Origin: an uncultured Phycisphaerales bacterium | GTDB lineage: Bacteria; Planctomycetota; Phycisphaerae; Sedimentisphaerales; Anaerobacaceae | Direction: 5' to 3' | Assembly: GCA_937927975.1 (NCBI GenBank) | Contig: CALEZT010000228.1 | Coordinates: forward strand, 3,487-67,486 | DNA length: 64,000 nt | Shown: one piece after another, positions 27,794-36,420 of the stretch | Numbering within the stretch: the first letter of the stretch is position 1 | Layout: each line of letters begins with the position of its first letter | Program-made: the position numbers and the translations under genes | The notes under the pieces: model-generated | What the model saw: only the letters and a program-made list of their open reading frames with translations | What the model was told of the DNA's origin: nothing | The model's database searches: none

Positions 27794-29770
27794 TCATTGA
27801 GGCCGCAGGCGAAGGAGGGCCACGCCGTGGCGGGGGACCGTCGTCGCGAAGCGGTCCGCGAAGACGCCCAGGTCCTTCTGCCGCCAGAGGTCGCGGACCG
27901 TCTGCTTGCCCTTGACGCCCAACAGCGACCAGTCCACCGACATTTCCTGGGGCGTCTGGGCCAGGTTGAACAGGCCCACAGCGAGGGATCCGTCCGCCAG
28001 GGGTTTGGACAGGATCAGCGTCAGGTCGTCCTGGACCAGCGGCTTGGCCTGTTTGCCCAGCGGGTCCAGGTCGATCTCGATGACTTCGGGACTGCACAGC
28101 ACGCCCAACGTGAAGTCGTCCAGCAACGCCATGTCGCCCGAAAAGAACAACGGCGCCGCCATCAGGCACCACATGGACATGTAGCTGTACTGCTCGTTCG
28201 GGGTCAACTTCGTGGGGATCGCGGGGTCGTTCTGGCTGCGGGCATTTCCGATATAGCCGATCAGAATGTAATCCGGATCGTTCCATCCTCCAGGACCTGC
28301 GTATTCGTAGCGTTGAGCGTTGCTCAGGCCGATGTGATAGAAGCCCGGCAGCAGGGTGTCCTGGGCCAGGCCCAGGTCTCCTGTGGTTCGCCAGCAGTGG
28401 CCGGTCTCGGCGCCCCAGGTCCAGACGTCGCCCATCCCGTATTGGCACAGGTTGTGGACGATGTCGCGATCAAGCGCTTTGAGGATATCTCCCATCTTCC
28501 GGTAGGGCCGTTTCATGTGTTCGAGGGTGTTGCCGCCGGCGACCTCGGTGTACGAACACCAGTCGTACTTCAGAAAATCGAAGCCCCACTCGGCGAACTT
28601 CTCGGCGTCGATCCGCTCGTGCTCGTAGCTGCCGACATAGCCGGCGCAGGTCCACGGCCCGGGCGACGTGTACAGCCCTGCCTTGAGGCCTTTGGTGTGG
28701 ATATAATCAACCATGCCGCGGATGTCGGGGAACTTGGAGTTCGGCAGCATCGCCCCTTTTTCGTCGCGGTAGGGTTCGTCGCCCCTTCTCTTCATCCAGC
28801 AATCGTCAATGTTGACGTACTCGTATCCGGCGTCCGCCATGCCGGAGGCGATCATCACGTCCGCAGCCTGTCGCATGTGCTGCTCCGTGACGCGGTGGTA
28901 GTGGATATACCAACTGTTCCAGCCCATCGGCGGGGTCAAAGCCAGGGTGTCGCCGACGACGATCTTGAAGGGCCGCTTGGCGGTGCCGTGGGCATTGGCG
29001 GCGCTGAGGATTACGGAGTACTCCCCGCGTTCGGCCGGCGTCTTGCCCTCGATGATGCCGGTGCCGGGGTTGAGGCGAAGGTCTTTCGGCAAGCCGATCG
29101 CCGTGAACTGGATCGGTCGGGTCCCGGTGCAGGGGATTCGATACAGGAAGGGACGCCCCGGTCTTGCGCCGTAGACCGTGGGGCCGTTGATCCGAGGTTG
29201 CGGGCCCGGCTTGGGCGTCAGGATCACCTTCTCCTCAGCGGGTGGTTTGGGGGCGTCGACGGCCTTGGGCTTCTCGCCTGCATAGACGAACCGGGCCTGA
29301 GCCCAGTTGGCGTGGTCGAAATCGACTCCGTCGCCGCCCGAGCCGGCCAGGAGCATCACACGCCGCACGCCGGCCACGGGCACGTCCAGGGCCTTGGCCT
29401 CCTGCCCACCCTTCAAGATCCCGCTGTCGAAGAACTTCTTTCCGTCGCCGTAGACTCGAAAGGCCACGGTGCCCCGGCCGCCGGCCGCGTCGTCGATACC
29501 GACGCTGGCCTGGAAGCGTTCCACCTTGCCGTCCAGGTCGATGTAGAGCACGGAATCCGCGTGGGTCCCCACGCCACGCTCGAAGACCTGGCCCCCAATG
29601 GAGAGGGCCTTGCCGGTGACGCTCTTGTCCACCTGGGGTTGCCCCCAGCCGCTGGACATCTTCGTGAGGTCCAACTCCGAGAGAAGAACGGTTTCTGCGA
29701 TTACAGCGTCGCCGACGACGAGGGACAGGACCATGGCGGCGCAAACGGACGGACGAAGACGCGTGGTCAT
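27794..29770 (-). CDS. Secreted GH27 alpha-galactosidase with NPCBM domain
   Basis: 658 aa with a signal peptide (M-T-T-R-L-R-P-S-V then a hydrophobic stretch). The first domain (about 25-155) is an NPCBM-type carbohydrate-binding module (G-T-H-A-D-S-V-L-Y). About 180-280 is a putative Ig fold. The GH27 (alpha/beta)8 barrel begins P-P-M-G-W-N-S-W (about 290) and has the catalytic nucleophile Asp403 in F-L-K-Y-D-W-C and the acid/base in W-N-D-P-D. The reaction is retaining hydrolysis of terminal alpha-galactose; GH27 also holds alpha-N-acetylgalactosaminidases. The ATG at 29770 follows AAGGAAAGG by about 6 bases; an in-frame extension to 30046 is not coding-like. Confidence 0.93.
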   Translation of the reverse strand: MTTRLRPSVCAAMVLSLVVGDAVIAETVLLSELDLTKMSSGWGQPQVDKSVTGKALSIGGQVFERGVGTHADSVLYIDLDGKVERFQASVGIDDAAGGRGTVAFRVYGDGKKFFDSGILKGGQEAKALDVPVAGVRRVMLLAGSGGDGVDFDHANWAQARFVYAGEKPKAVDAPKPPAEEKVILTPKPGPQPRINGPTVYGARPGRPFLYRIPCTGTRPIQFTAIGLPKDLRLNPGTGIIEGKTPAERGEYSVILSAANAHGTAKRPFKIVVGDTLALTPPMGWNSWYIHYHRVTEQHMRQAADVMIASGMADAGYEYVNIDDCWMKRRGDEPYRDEKGAMLPNSKFPDIRGMVDYIHTKGLKAGLYTSPGPWTCAGYVGSYEHERIDAEKFAEWGFDFLKYDWCSYTEVAGGNTLEHMKRPYRKMGDILKALDRDIVHNLCQYGMGDVWTWGAETGHCWRTTGDLGLAQDTLLPGFYHIGLSNAQRYEYAGPGGWNDPDYILIGYIGNARSQNDPAIPTKLTPNEQYSYMSMWCLMAAPLFFSGDMALLDDFTLGVLCSPEVIEIDLDPLGKQAKPLVQDDLTLILSKPLADGSLAVGLFNLAQTPQEMSVDWSLLGVKGKQTVRDLWRQKDLGVFADRFATTVPRHGVALLRLRPQ

Positions 29771-29825
29771 GCTCGAACCTTTCCTTGTGTGAAGGAGCGA
29801 AAGATGATGCCTCACTGGACGGTCG

Positions 29826-29854
29826 ATGCTATCAGAACGCTGGGGCAAGGGCAA
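29826..29854 (-). promoter_or_regulatory. Promoter for the GH27 gene
   Basis: Minus strand: TTGCCC (29854-29849), 17 bases, TAGCAT (29831-29826), giving a leader of about 50 bases. Confidence 0.5.
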
Positions 29855-29905
29855 GTCGTTCCTGGGGGTAATCTGGTCCCGATGCGAAAATGTCGAATTT
29901 CGCAC

Positions 29906-29934
29906 TTGCAGAGCGTGGATTGTCCGGATATGGT
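29906..29934 (+). promoter_or_regulatory. Possible promoter for the RRM protein gene
   Basis: TTGCAG (29906-29911), 17 bases, TATGGT (29929-29934). The leader to the ATG at 30156 would be about 215 bases, which could carry cold-shock-type control. The divergent gap 29771-30155 holds no other gene. Confidence 0.35.
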
Positions 29935-30155
29935 GAGGGCATGTCGTGGATTTGGAATATGGATGATGCGTCGCGATTGTGGAGTGTGTTCGGATTGATG
30001 ACTTGGTTTCCTGCCTGTGATCCCCTCGTCTTTGCGGATTTTGCATGGTCTGGAACAGGTGATCGCGGTCGATAGAAATGCAGCCGGATGCTGTGTGGTG
30101 GCTGGCACCGAAGAAGTCCGGGCTGCATACGGTGACGTGTTATAGGAGAGAAGAA

Positions 30156-30458
30156 ATGAACATCTATGTCGGCAATCTTCCCTTTGGGACCACAGACGAT
30201 GACCTGCAGCGGCTCTTTGCCGCCTATGGCGACGTGAGCAGCGCCAATGTCATCAAGGACCGGTTCAGCGGGGAATCCCGCGGTTTCGGTTTCGTCGAGA
30301 TGCCCTCGCGGGAAGACGCGATGGCCGCGATCGAAGGTCTCAATGGAACGGACTTCCAGGGGCGGTCCATCACGGTCAACGAAGCCAAGCCCAAGAGCCC
30401 CCGGGAAGGTGGCGGCGGTGGTGGCGGACGCGGCGGGCGCGGCGATCGTCGATACTAA
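30156..30458 (+). CDS. RRM RNA-binding protein with glycine-rich tail
   Basis: 100 aa, one RNA recognition motif: RNP2 I-Y-V-G-N-L at the N terminus and RNP1 R-G-F-G-F-V-E-M, then a Gly/Arg-rich tail (G-G-G-G-G-G-G-R-G-G-R-G-D). This is the layout of the cyanobacterial/planctomycete Rbp family, single-stranded RNA binders often linked to cold stress. AGGAGAG stands 5 bases before the ATG. A strong nested hairpin follows the stop. Confidence 0.95.
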   Translation: MNIYVGNLPFGTTDDDLQRLFAAYGDVSSANVIKDRFSGESRGFGFVEMPSREDAMAAIEGLNGTDFQGRSITVNEAKPKSPREGGGGGGGRGGRGDRRY

Positions 30459-30482
30459 GTCACAAGCGGATATGTCTTGAAC

Positions 30483-30527
30483 GGCAGGTCCGTGGCCAGG
30501 CGTGTTCGCCGACGCCTTGGACCTGCC
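30483..30527 (+). terminator. Nested stem-loop after the RRM gene
   Basis: GGCAGGTCC (30483-30491) pairs with GGACCTGCC (30519-30527), and AGGCGT (30498-30503) with ACGCCT (30512-30517) inside it. No U-tract follows, so it may be a structured 3' end rather than an intrinsic terminator. The rest of 30459-30695 looks empty. Confidence 0.5.
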
Positions 30528-30695
30528 GATCCTTCGAACGTCGGCTGTGGTCACGGTAGTGAGGATTTGCAGGCTGCGGTTGCCTGCAGCACAATCCTGG
30601 CGTCGTGGTTTGTCTTCGTGAGGGAGCTTTCCCCGTTGGAGACGGCTGAGCCGTTCATCCTGGGGGGCGTCTGCACTCATTTAGATCGGATCGGC

Positions 30696-31925
30696 TTACA
30701 GCACCTGTCCGCCCTTGCCTTGCTGGATCAGGGGGATATAGCGTTCGATCTCGCTGAGAGTCGCGGGGTCGGTCAGATCGACCACCTTGCGTTTCTCGTG
30801 CGACATGTACGCAGCCATGATCAGCAAGGTGATCTGTTTGCCGTATTCGAGGTTCAGCAGGGCGTCTCGGCCCTGTTCGAACGCAGCCAGCGCATCGATC
30901 CACTCGGCGACGTATCCGTACAGACCCGCTTCGTCGGGCTGGAGGATCAACGAACCCCGGGATGCCTGTGATTTCTCCAGGGCCAGTTCGCTGTCGCTGA
31001 CGGCCGACGCCGCGGCGTCGCTGATGAACAGGCCCGCCGGAGATTGGAGCGAGTTGACTGTGTACGAATACCCCGGTCCGAACGTCTCCATGAGCAGCCG
31101 CAGGCCGGGCGCGTCGTACATCCAGGAGTTCGTTGCCTGGACGATGCTGCGGTGCTTCGTCTCAGGGTCCTCGAACTCGATCGAGACGCTGGAGTAGTCT
31201 TCCGCTGGCGTCTTGGAGTAGTCCACGCCGCGCTGCTGAAGCTGGCTCTTCCAGGGTTCTTTGCCCCACTTGAGCAAGGCCATCGTAGCGTTCACTCGAA
31301 GAGGCTTCAGATGGGTCAGCGGTTTGCCGGCCGGCGTCACCATGTACATGCCGCAGGCAATGCTGTGGCAGCCCATGTCGCAGCAGACGCCGCCGCCCTG
31401 GGTGGTGGGGTCCCAGAACCACGGCTCGTGCGGGCCGCCGTGCTCTTCGGCGCTGCGGGCCAGGTGCGGCGCGCCCATCGCCTTCTCCACCTGCATCAGT
31501 TGCGTGCGGGACTGGACGACCGAAGGCATGTGGATCTGGTTCTCGAAGTAGGCGGTTGGAACGTTCATCGCCTTGACGATCCTCGTCAGGGTCTCCGCCT
31601 CCGCGTAGTTGCGAGCCAGCGGCTTTTCCACGATGATGCCCTTGATCCGCGTCCCGTCCTCGACGGCCGCGGCGATCTGTCTCATCATGTCCACGCGGAC
31701 GAAGTTCGGCGCAAAAACGCACACCACATCGACCGCTTTGACCAGCTCGGCGATGGTCCCGTAGACCTTCGTGTCCCCCAGATGGTCCTGGCGGGCCTTC
31801 TGGGCCAACGTCTCAGCGCCCTTGAGAGCGCAAATTCCCGCCAGCTCCGCGTTCCGCACGGACTGCAAAGCCCGCTCGTGGAACGTCGCGACGAACCCCG
31901 CTCCGATCATTCCAATTCTCAACAT
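30696..31925 (-). CDS. Gfo/Idh/MocA family oxidoreductase
   Basis: 409 aa. N-terminal Rossmann domain starts at once with R-I-G-M-I-G-A-G-F-V-A (NAD(P) binding), then I-V-E-K-P-L-A, the catalytic-lysine motif of the family, and a C-terminal alpha/beta domain with G-G-G-V-C-C-D-M-G-C-H-S. Members oxidise or reduce sugars, inositols and sugar derivatives. There is no signal sequence, so this one is cytoplasmic. AAGGAT stands 7 bases before the ATG. It stands alone, transcribed away from the release-factor-like gene. Substrate unknown. Confidence 0.92.
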   Translation of the reverse strand: MLRIGMIGAGFVATFHERALQSVRNAELAGICALKGAETLAQKARQDHLGDTKVYGTIAELVKAVDVVCVFAPNFVRVDMMRQIAAAVEDGTRIKGIIVEKPLARNYAEAETLTRIVKAMNVPTAYFENQIHMPSVVQSRTQLMQVEKAMGAPHLARSAEEHGGPHEPWFWDPTTQGGGVCCDMGCHSIACGMYMVTPAGKPLTHLKPLRVNATMALLKWGKEPWKSQLQQRGVDYSKTPAEDYSSVSIEFEDPETKHRSIVQATNSWMYDAPGLRLLMETFGPGYSYTVNSLQSPAGLFISDAAASAVSDSELALEKSQASRGSLILQPDEAGLYGYVAEWIDALAAFEQGRDALLNLEYGKQITLLIMAAYMSHEKRKVVDLTDPATLSEIERYIPLIQQGKGGQVL

Positions 31926-32133
31926 CGGCAGATCCTTTCAAGAAGAGAGCCGCAATCGGGACCTCGGCTTTCTCACACGCCCGGGCTGGGAACGGGCGGC
32001 GAGTCGGGTTCCCTATCTACCGGAACAGGCCTGCCAATGCAAGTACAAAGCCGACAAAATGCCGCCTGCGTGCGACGCGACGCGAAACGGGGTAATGATG
32101 CCGGCGAAACGGCAGCCGGTCGGTCGAATGCGG

Positions 32134-32162
32134 TAGGCACCGGTCCGGCGATCTTGTATAAT
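32134..32162 (+). promoter_or_regulatory. Possible promoter for the GGQ protein gene
   Basis: A perfect TATAAT (32157-32162) with a poor -35 (TAGGCA, 32134-32139) at 17 bases. The leader to 32345 would be about 175 bases. Nothing else is supported in the 419-base divergent gap 31926-32344. Confidence 0.4.
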
Positions 32163-32344
32163 CCCGGATACAGAGAAGACCTGGGACGACGACCAGGACT
32201 CGCGGCGGGCGGACCCTGCCACGTGTTCGGCACTGCGTCTGTGACCGGATTGACCTTAGGTGACGCTGTTGACCGTGTTGGCAATCGGGTTACAGAAGAG
32301 CGTGCCGGCGCCGTCGTGTTCAGTATCGAGAGGAAACCGCACCC

Positions 32345-32707
32345 ATGGATTTCGGCATAACACCCAAGAAGCAAGAAGAACTGGAGGCCCGGATGGCGGC
32401 AGTGGGCATCCGCGAACAGGACTTGCTCGAAAAATTCATCCACTCCGGTGGTCCCGGCGGCCAGCGGGTGAACAAGACCTCCAGTTGCGTCTATCTCAAG
32501 CACCTGCCTTCCGGCCTGGAGGTGAAGATGCAGCGGGAACGCCAGCAGCGGCTCAACCGCTACTACGCCCGCAAGCGGCTTTGCGAGATCCTGGAGGAGC
32601 GTCACTTCGGCGTCAAGAGTCCCGCGGCGATCAAATCCGAGAAGATTCGCAAGCAGAAGCAGCGACGCCGGCGACGCGCCCACAGGAACACGACCGACGA
32701 GTTGTGA
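32345..32707 (+). CDS. Peptide chain release factor-like GGQ protein
   Basis: 120 aa, made of the catalytic RF-1 domain only: H-S-G-G-P-G-G-Q-R-V-N-K-T with GGQ at 38-40, then a long Lys/Arg-rich C-terminal tail (K-S-E-K-I-R-K-Q-K-Q-R-R-R-R). It lacks the codon-recognition domains of RF1/RF2. This layout matches the ArfB/YaeJ and PrfH-like rescue proteins that hydrolyse peptidyl-tRNA on stalled ribosomes, with the basic tail entering the empty mRNA channel. Which subgroup it belongs to cannot be decided by eye. The ATG at 32345 follows AGAGGA at about 10 bases. Confidence 0.88.
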   Translation: MDFGITPKKQEELEARMAAVGIREQDLLEKFIHSGGPGGQRVNKTSSCVYLKHLPSGLEVKMQRERQQRLNRYYARKRLCEILEERHFGVKSPAAIKSEKIRKQKQRRRRRAHRNTTDEL

Positions 32708-33076
32708 CGTTCAGTATCGCGAGCGTTCTTCGCTATCACTAAAAGCATACGTATAACTACGTAGATCCAGCAACCGCCAATGGGTGCCTGCCCGAATCTC
32801 CTATTCGTGAATAGAGAATGACCAGTGCGTGAAGTCGCCCGATTGCGACTAGGGGTCTCGGTGTATGACGAATAGGCAGGAACTCTGATTGAAACTGGGA
32901 ATTGGCGAGGAATAGAGGCGTAATATCCCTGATTTTGCTTGACGACCCGGACAGGTTCCAGGTAAACTTGACTCGTTTTTGGTGGGGAGCGTACTTTCCT
33001 CCCTCAAAAAGGATGCTCCTCAGCAAAACCACTGCGTTACATTTTTGTAGTAGCGAGGGGTCAAAGGAGCAGTACT
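32708..33076. other. 369-base gap before the cold-shock gene
   Basis: No supported gene; a 91-codon frame on the minus strand (32757-33032) has no family features and crosses the promoter. The last 70 bases would be the 5' leader of the cold-shock message. Confidence 0.5.
32968..32997 (+). promoter_or_regulatory. Promoter for the cold-shock gene
   Basis: TTGACT (32968-32973), 18 bases, TACTTT (32992-32997). The leader to the GTG at 33077 is about 70 bases. Confidence 0.5.
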
Positions 33077-33280
33077 GTGAGCAAAGGCAAGGTCAAGTGG
33101 TTCGATGCGAAGAAAGGGTTCGGCTTCATCACGCCGGACGACGGAGGCGAGGATCTGTTCGTGCATTTCTCGAACATCGAGGCCGACGGATTCAAATCGC
33201 TGTTGGAAGGTCAGTTGGTGGAGTATCTGGTAGGGCAAGGACGCAAAGGGCCGCAGGCGACGCAGGTACGCATGTGCTAG
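33077..33280 (+). CDS. Cold-shock domain protein
   Basis: 67 aa, a complete single cold-shock domain: G-K-V-K-W-F-D at the start, RNP1 K-G-F-G-F-I and RNP2 L-F-V-H-F-S. It binds single-stranded RNA/DNA as an RNA chaperone. It starts with GTG; AAAGGAG lies 6 bases upstream. A classic terminator follows the stop by 30 bases, so it is a single-gene unit. Csp paralogues cannot be told apart by eye, so no symbol is given. Confidence 0.96.
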   Translation: MSKGKVKWFDAKKGFGFITPDDGGEDLFVHFSNIEADGFKSLLEGQLVEYLVGQGRKGPQATQVRMC

Positions 33281-33310
33281 GACAAGTCTGGTAAGACCGA
33301 AGGTCAAGCA

Positions 33311-33340
33311 GGTCCCGTCGGAGAGGCGGGACCTTTTTTT
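33311..33340 (+). terminator. Rho-independent terminator of the cold-shock gene
   Basis: GGTCCCG (33311-33317), a 9-base loop, CGGGACC (33327-33333), then T7. Confidence 0.93.
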
Positions 33341-33495
33341 GTTTCCCCGGCGTTATCCCCCGCTGCATGCTTCTGGAATCCGTCTTCTTTGCGTCGAGCA
33401 GGCCGGCATTTGCCTCGCGGCCTTGGTGATCCCTGGTTTGTTTGTCATGATTTGGATACAGACCTACGGTTTGGGTCTTGTGTTTGGGGGTGGTT

Positions 33496-33954
33496 ATGTA
33501 TTTGCGTTTCTTGGCATTATTGCCTCTGTTGGTCGGACTGGCCACATGCACAGGCGGCTGCCTGGCCGTCGCGGTGGGGGCCGGCGCCGCCGGGACCGTT
33601 GCCTACATGAAGGGGGACCTGGAAGCCGAGGAACCCTACGACATCGAGAAGACTTACGCTGCCGCACGCACCGCGGTGGAGGAATTGAAGCTGAAGATCA
33701 TCGAAGGCGAGACGGGCGCCGACGCCTTATCCGCTCGTGTGGTGGCCAGGGATTCGTCGGACAAGAAGGTCGAGGTTCGTCTCAAAGCCATCACGTCGAA
33801 CACGACCAAGCTTTCCGTCCGGGTAGGCACGTTCGGCAACGACGGCAAGGAGCGCCGCATCTACAATACGATCCGGGATCATCTCAAAGCCTCCGCGAAG
33901 AAGCCTGAGGAAGCTCCGCCTGCGTCCGATTCTCCGGAGGCGTCGACGGGGTGA
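33496..33954 (+). CDS. DUF3568 family lipoprotein
   Basis: 152 aa. Signal peptide M-Y-L-R-F-L-A-L-L-P-L-L-V-G-L with cysteine at T-C-T-G-G-C, then A-V-A-V-G-A-G-A-A-G-T-V-A-Y and the DUF3568-type pattern: Y-A-A-A-R-T-A-V-E-E-L and V-R-V-G-T-F-G-N-D-G. The family is small, periplasmic or outer-membrane anchored, of unknown function. The ATG at 33496 is the first Met before the signal peptide. It converges on the coiled-coil membrane protein gene with 9 bases between. Confidence 0.82.
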   Translation: MYLRFLALLPLLVGLATCTGGCLAVAVGAGAAGTVAYMKGDLEAEEPYDIEKTYAAARTAVEELKLKIIEGETGADALSARVVARDSSDKKVEVRLKAITSNTTKLSVRVGTFGNDGKERRIYNTIRDHLKASAKKPEEAPPASDSPEASTG

Positions 33955-33963
33955 CGGAACCGG

Positions 33964-34359
33964 TCATTCGCCTTCGGCCTGCTTTCGGATCTCGCGCAAT
34001 TGCCTCATGATCTCGTTGATTCGCCATTCGAGCGAGGACAGGATCCAAAACACGAAGTGGGCCACGCGCATCTGCGAGTGGATGAGGTAGATGATCTTGA
34101 TCGAGAGCGTGACCGTCGCCACCTCGATCATGGGCAACTGCCAGTCTTTTCCCCCCAGGATGGACAAGAGGACCGAGATCCCGACGATCGCGATGAACAG
34201 GATGTTGATCAGGCGAGCCTGGGTCTTGGGCACACCGCCGATGGTGCCGATGATCGAGCGGATACGTTCCCTCTCCTTCTGGAAGTTCTCGAGCTCCTTG
34301 CGAAGATCCTCCAGTTCGCTTTCGAGGTGCTCACGCCTCTCGTGGGATTCGTCTGCCAT
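33964..34359 (-). CDS. Small membrane protein with N-terminal coiled coil
   Basis: 131 aa, not recognised. The first 45 residues are charged heptad-like sequence (R-R-E-H-L-E-S-E-L-E-D-L-R-K-E-L-E-N-F) expected to form a coiled coil. Two membrane segments follow, near 61-80 (L-I-N-I-L-F-I-A-I-V-G-I) and 88-107, with a third weak hydrophobic stretch (F-V-F-W-I-L-S-S-L) and a basic tail. I use the ATG at 34359; the longer frame to 34554 overlaps the htpX-like gene. It is the third gene after lemA and htpX on the same strand, with a 98-base gap. Confidence 0.68.
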   Translation of the reverse strand: MADESHERREHLESELEDLRKELENFQKERERIRSIIGTIGGVPKTQARLINILFIAIVGISVLLSILGGKDWQLPMIEVATVTLSIKIIYLIHSQMRVAHFVFWILSSLEWRINEIMRQLREIRKQAEGE

Positions 34360-34457
34360 GACTGCTCTCTCAAATCCGATTCTCTCTCGTGTCGGCCCAA
34401 TGCGTTCGGCAGGGACAGGATACCGTCGGCGGTTGCGTCGTTCAAGCTTCGCGTCTG

Positions 34458-35681
34458 TTACGAATGGATCGGGAGAGTCCGGCTGCACCGGGGACATCGG
34501 ACCGTGTCGGACGGGAACTTCGGGGGGATCTTGAGCTTCAGTCCGCATCCGCACGTCAGGAACGAGAACCCGTTGACCTTTCGCATGATGTCGCCGACGT
34601 CGTGGGCCTGCTTGCGAGCCGGCGGCTCCTTGGCGGGTTCGGCCTGCGTCGCACGAATCTGCACTGCCTCGTCAGCCAGGGCTGCGGCCGGCACGATGCT
34701 CTTGCCGCGGGTTACGGTCGCGTACGCGTTGGCATAGTCCTTGTACGAGGCGCCTTGCGACATGCTCCGCAGGACGCGGATTCGTTCCGAGATCGGCGGA
34801 TGGGTGCTGGTCAAATCGGATAACCCTTTCTGCCCACGCTTCTTGAACGGGTTCGCGAAGAACATCGGGGCTGTAACCCCATTCGCCGCAGCCAGTTGCG
34901 GCGAGGGGTCGGCTGCGATTTTCTCCAGAGCGCTGGCGAGCCCCTCGGGGTAGCGGGTCAACCTCGCGCCGCCGGCGTCGGCCAGGTACTCCCGTCTCCT
35001 CGATAGAGCGAAATAGAGCAATTGCGCCAGGATCGGCGCCAGGATCGCCGCCGCGACCGCGATCACGACCAGGACGATCTGCGCCTGGTTGCCGCCTCGA
35101 CTATCGGAGGAGTACCGCCGGCGGGAGCCCATCGAGCCGTAGAACATGCTCCGCATGAAGACCTGCGAGAGCAGCGCCACGCTTCCGAGCATGATCCCGG
35201 CCAGAGTCACGTAGAGAATGTCGCGGTGGAGGATGTGGCTCATCTCGTGTGCGACCACGCCTTGAAGCTCGTCGCGGTTGAGTCGGCCCAGCAGCCCCGC
35301 GGTCACTGCGATGGAGGCCGACTGGGGGTTGCGACCGGTGGCGAAGGCGTTGGGAGCCGGATCGTTGATGATGTAGACCTTGGGCATGGCAGGCAGACCC
35401 GCCGCAATCTTCATCTCCTCGACCACGTTGAACAACTGCGGGTGCACGTCGTGGGTGACCTGCTTGGCGCCGCTGGCTGCCAGGAGGATCTGGTCGCCGG
35501 AGGAGAGGCTGATCAGCGTCAGGACGAGCCAGATCGTCGCCGCGATGCCCAAGCCGAAGAGACCGCCCTCCGGGCCGACGGCCGCCATGCCGATGGCGGC
35601 CCCCAGGACCAACAGCACCACCGCCATCAGCGCCATCAGGAGGACGGAGTTGCGTTTATTGGTGTGAATCAGTTCCCACAT
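34458..35681 (-). CDS. htpX: M48 (HtpX-like) membrane zinc metalloprotease with C-terminal zinc ribbon
   Basis: 407 aa. Two N-terminal membrane segments, the zinc motif H-E-M-S-H at 145-149, two more membrane segments, and E-Y-L-A-D-A with the third zinc ligand Glu. HtpX-type proteases degrade damaged membrane proteins. Unusual here is a C-terminal tail of about 110 residues ending in a zinc-ribbon-like C-G-C-G ... C-P-R-C, absent from E. coli HtpX (about 290 aa). It starts 2 bases after the lemA stop, so the two are surely one operon. Assignment to HtpX rather than another M48 branch rests on the membrane layout and the lemA pairing. Confidence 0.88.
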   Translation of the reverse strand: MWELIHTNKRNSVLLMALMAVVLLVLGAAIGMAAVGPEGGLFGLGIAATIWLVLTLISLSSGDQILLAASGAKQVTHDVHPQLFNVVEEMKIAAGLPAMPKVYIINDPAPNAFATGRNPQSASIAVTAGLLGRLNRDELQGVVAHEMSHILHRDILYVTLAGIMLGSVALLSQVFMRSMFYGSMGSRRRYSSDSRGGNQAQIVLVVIAVAAAILAPILAQLLYFALSRRREYLADAGGARLTRYPEGLASALEKIAADPSPQLAAANGVTAPMFFANPFKKRGQKGLSDLTSTHPPISERIRVLRSMSQGASYKDYANAYATVTRGKSIVPAAALADEAVQIRATQAEPAKEPPARKQAHDVGDIMRKVNGFSFLTCGCGLKLKIPPKFPSDTVRCPRCSRTLPIHS

Positions 35682-35683
35682 AA

Positions 35684-36250
35684 TCAGGAGAAGCTCACCT
35701 TAGGCGCCTCGCGTTCCAGGGCGGTCTCCACCTGGAAGAAGTCCCGTTTGGTGAATACGAACATCCCGGCGACGACGTTCGACGGGAACATCTGGATCTT
35801 GTTGTTGTAGAAGAGCACCTGGTCGTTGTAGTTCTGCCGGGAGAAGGCGATCTTATTCTCGGTGCTGGTCAGCTCTTCCTGGAGGGCCAGGAAGTTCTGG
35901 TTGGCCTTGAGTTCGGGGTAGTTCTCCACGACGAGCATGAACTTGCTCAGGGCGTCCGCGAGCTGGCCTTCGCTCTTGGCGACCTCGGAGACGCTCTTGG
36001 CGCCCATCGCCGCGCTGCGGGCCTTCGTGATGGATTCGAAGGTCTCCCGCTCGTGTTTCATGTAGCCTTTCGCGGTCTCGACGAGGTTCGGAATCAGATC
36101 GTGCCGGCGTTTCAGTTGCACGTCGATCTGCGCCCAGGCGTTGTCCACCTGGTTTCGCGAGCCGACCAGGCCGTTGTAGATGCCGATCCCGACGATCGCC
36201 ACCAGACCCAGGATGCCCAATACGACAAGCAACGCCACCAATCCAACCAT
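35684..36250 (-). CDS. lemA: LemA family protein
   Basis: 188 aa. One N-terminal membrane anchor (L-V-A-L-L-V-V-L-G-I-L-G-L-V-A-I-V), then the helical LemA domain with Y-N-G-L-V-G-S-R-N-Q-V-D-N-A-W-A and R-R-H-D-L-I-P-N-L-V-E-T. LemA proteins are often encoded next to M48 proteases, as here; their job is not settled. The ATG at 36250 follows AAGGGAG by about 5 bases; the longer frame to 36265 adds five codons from a GTG. The upstream gap to 36420 holds no clear promoter. Confidence 0.94.
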   Translation of the reverse strand: MVGLVALLVVLGILGLVAIVGIGIYNGLVGSRNQVDNAWAQIDVQLKRRHDLIPNLVETAKGYMKHERETFESITKARSAAMGAKSVSEVAKSEGQLADALSKFMLVVENYPELKANQNFLALQEELTSTENKIAFSRQNYNDQVLFYNNKIQMFPSNVVAGMFVFTKRDFFQVETALEREAPKVSFS

Positions 36251-36420
36251 GGGATCTCCCTTCACTTCGACAAAGTGTTGACTACGGTTTCCTCTTGGTT
36301 ATGAGCAGGGCCGCCATGACAGCTACGGCCGAAATACTGACTAAGACGAGCGCGATGATGATCCGTCCTTTCGTTATGCGATCCTGGTTCGGGTCGGAGC
36401 ATCATACGCCGACCCGTGTT

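Noticed and set aside
32757..33032. 91-codon minus-strand frame before the cold-shock gene
   Set aside because: No binding site and no family features, and it crosses a plausible promoter.
36282..36392. A frame on the minus strand whose translation looks like a short membrane peptide ending K-R-K-P
   Set aside because: It has no ATG, GTG or TTG ahead of the hydrophobic stretch, so there is no way to start it; it may be a remnant.
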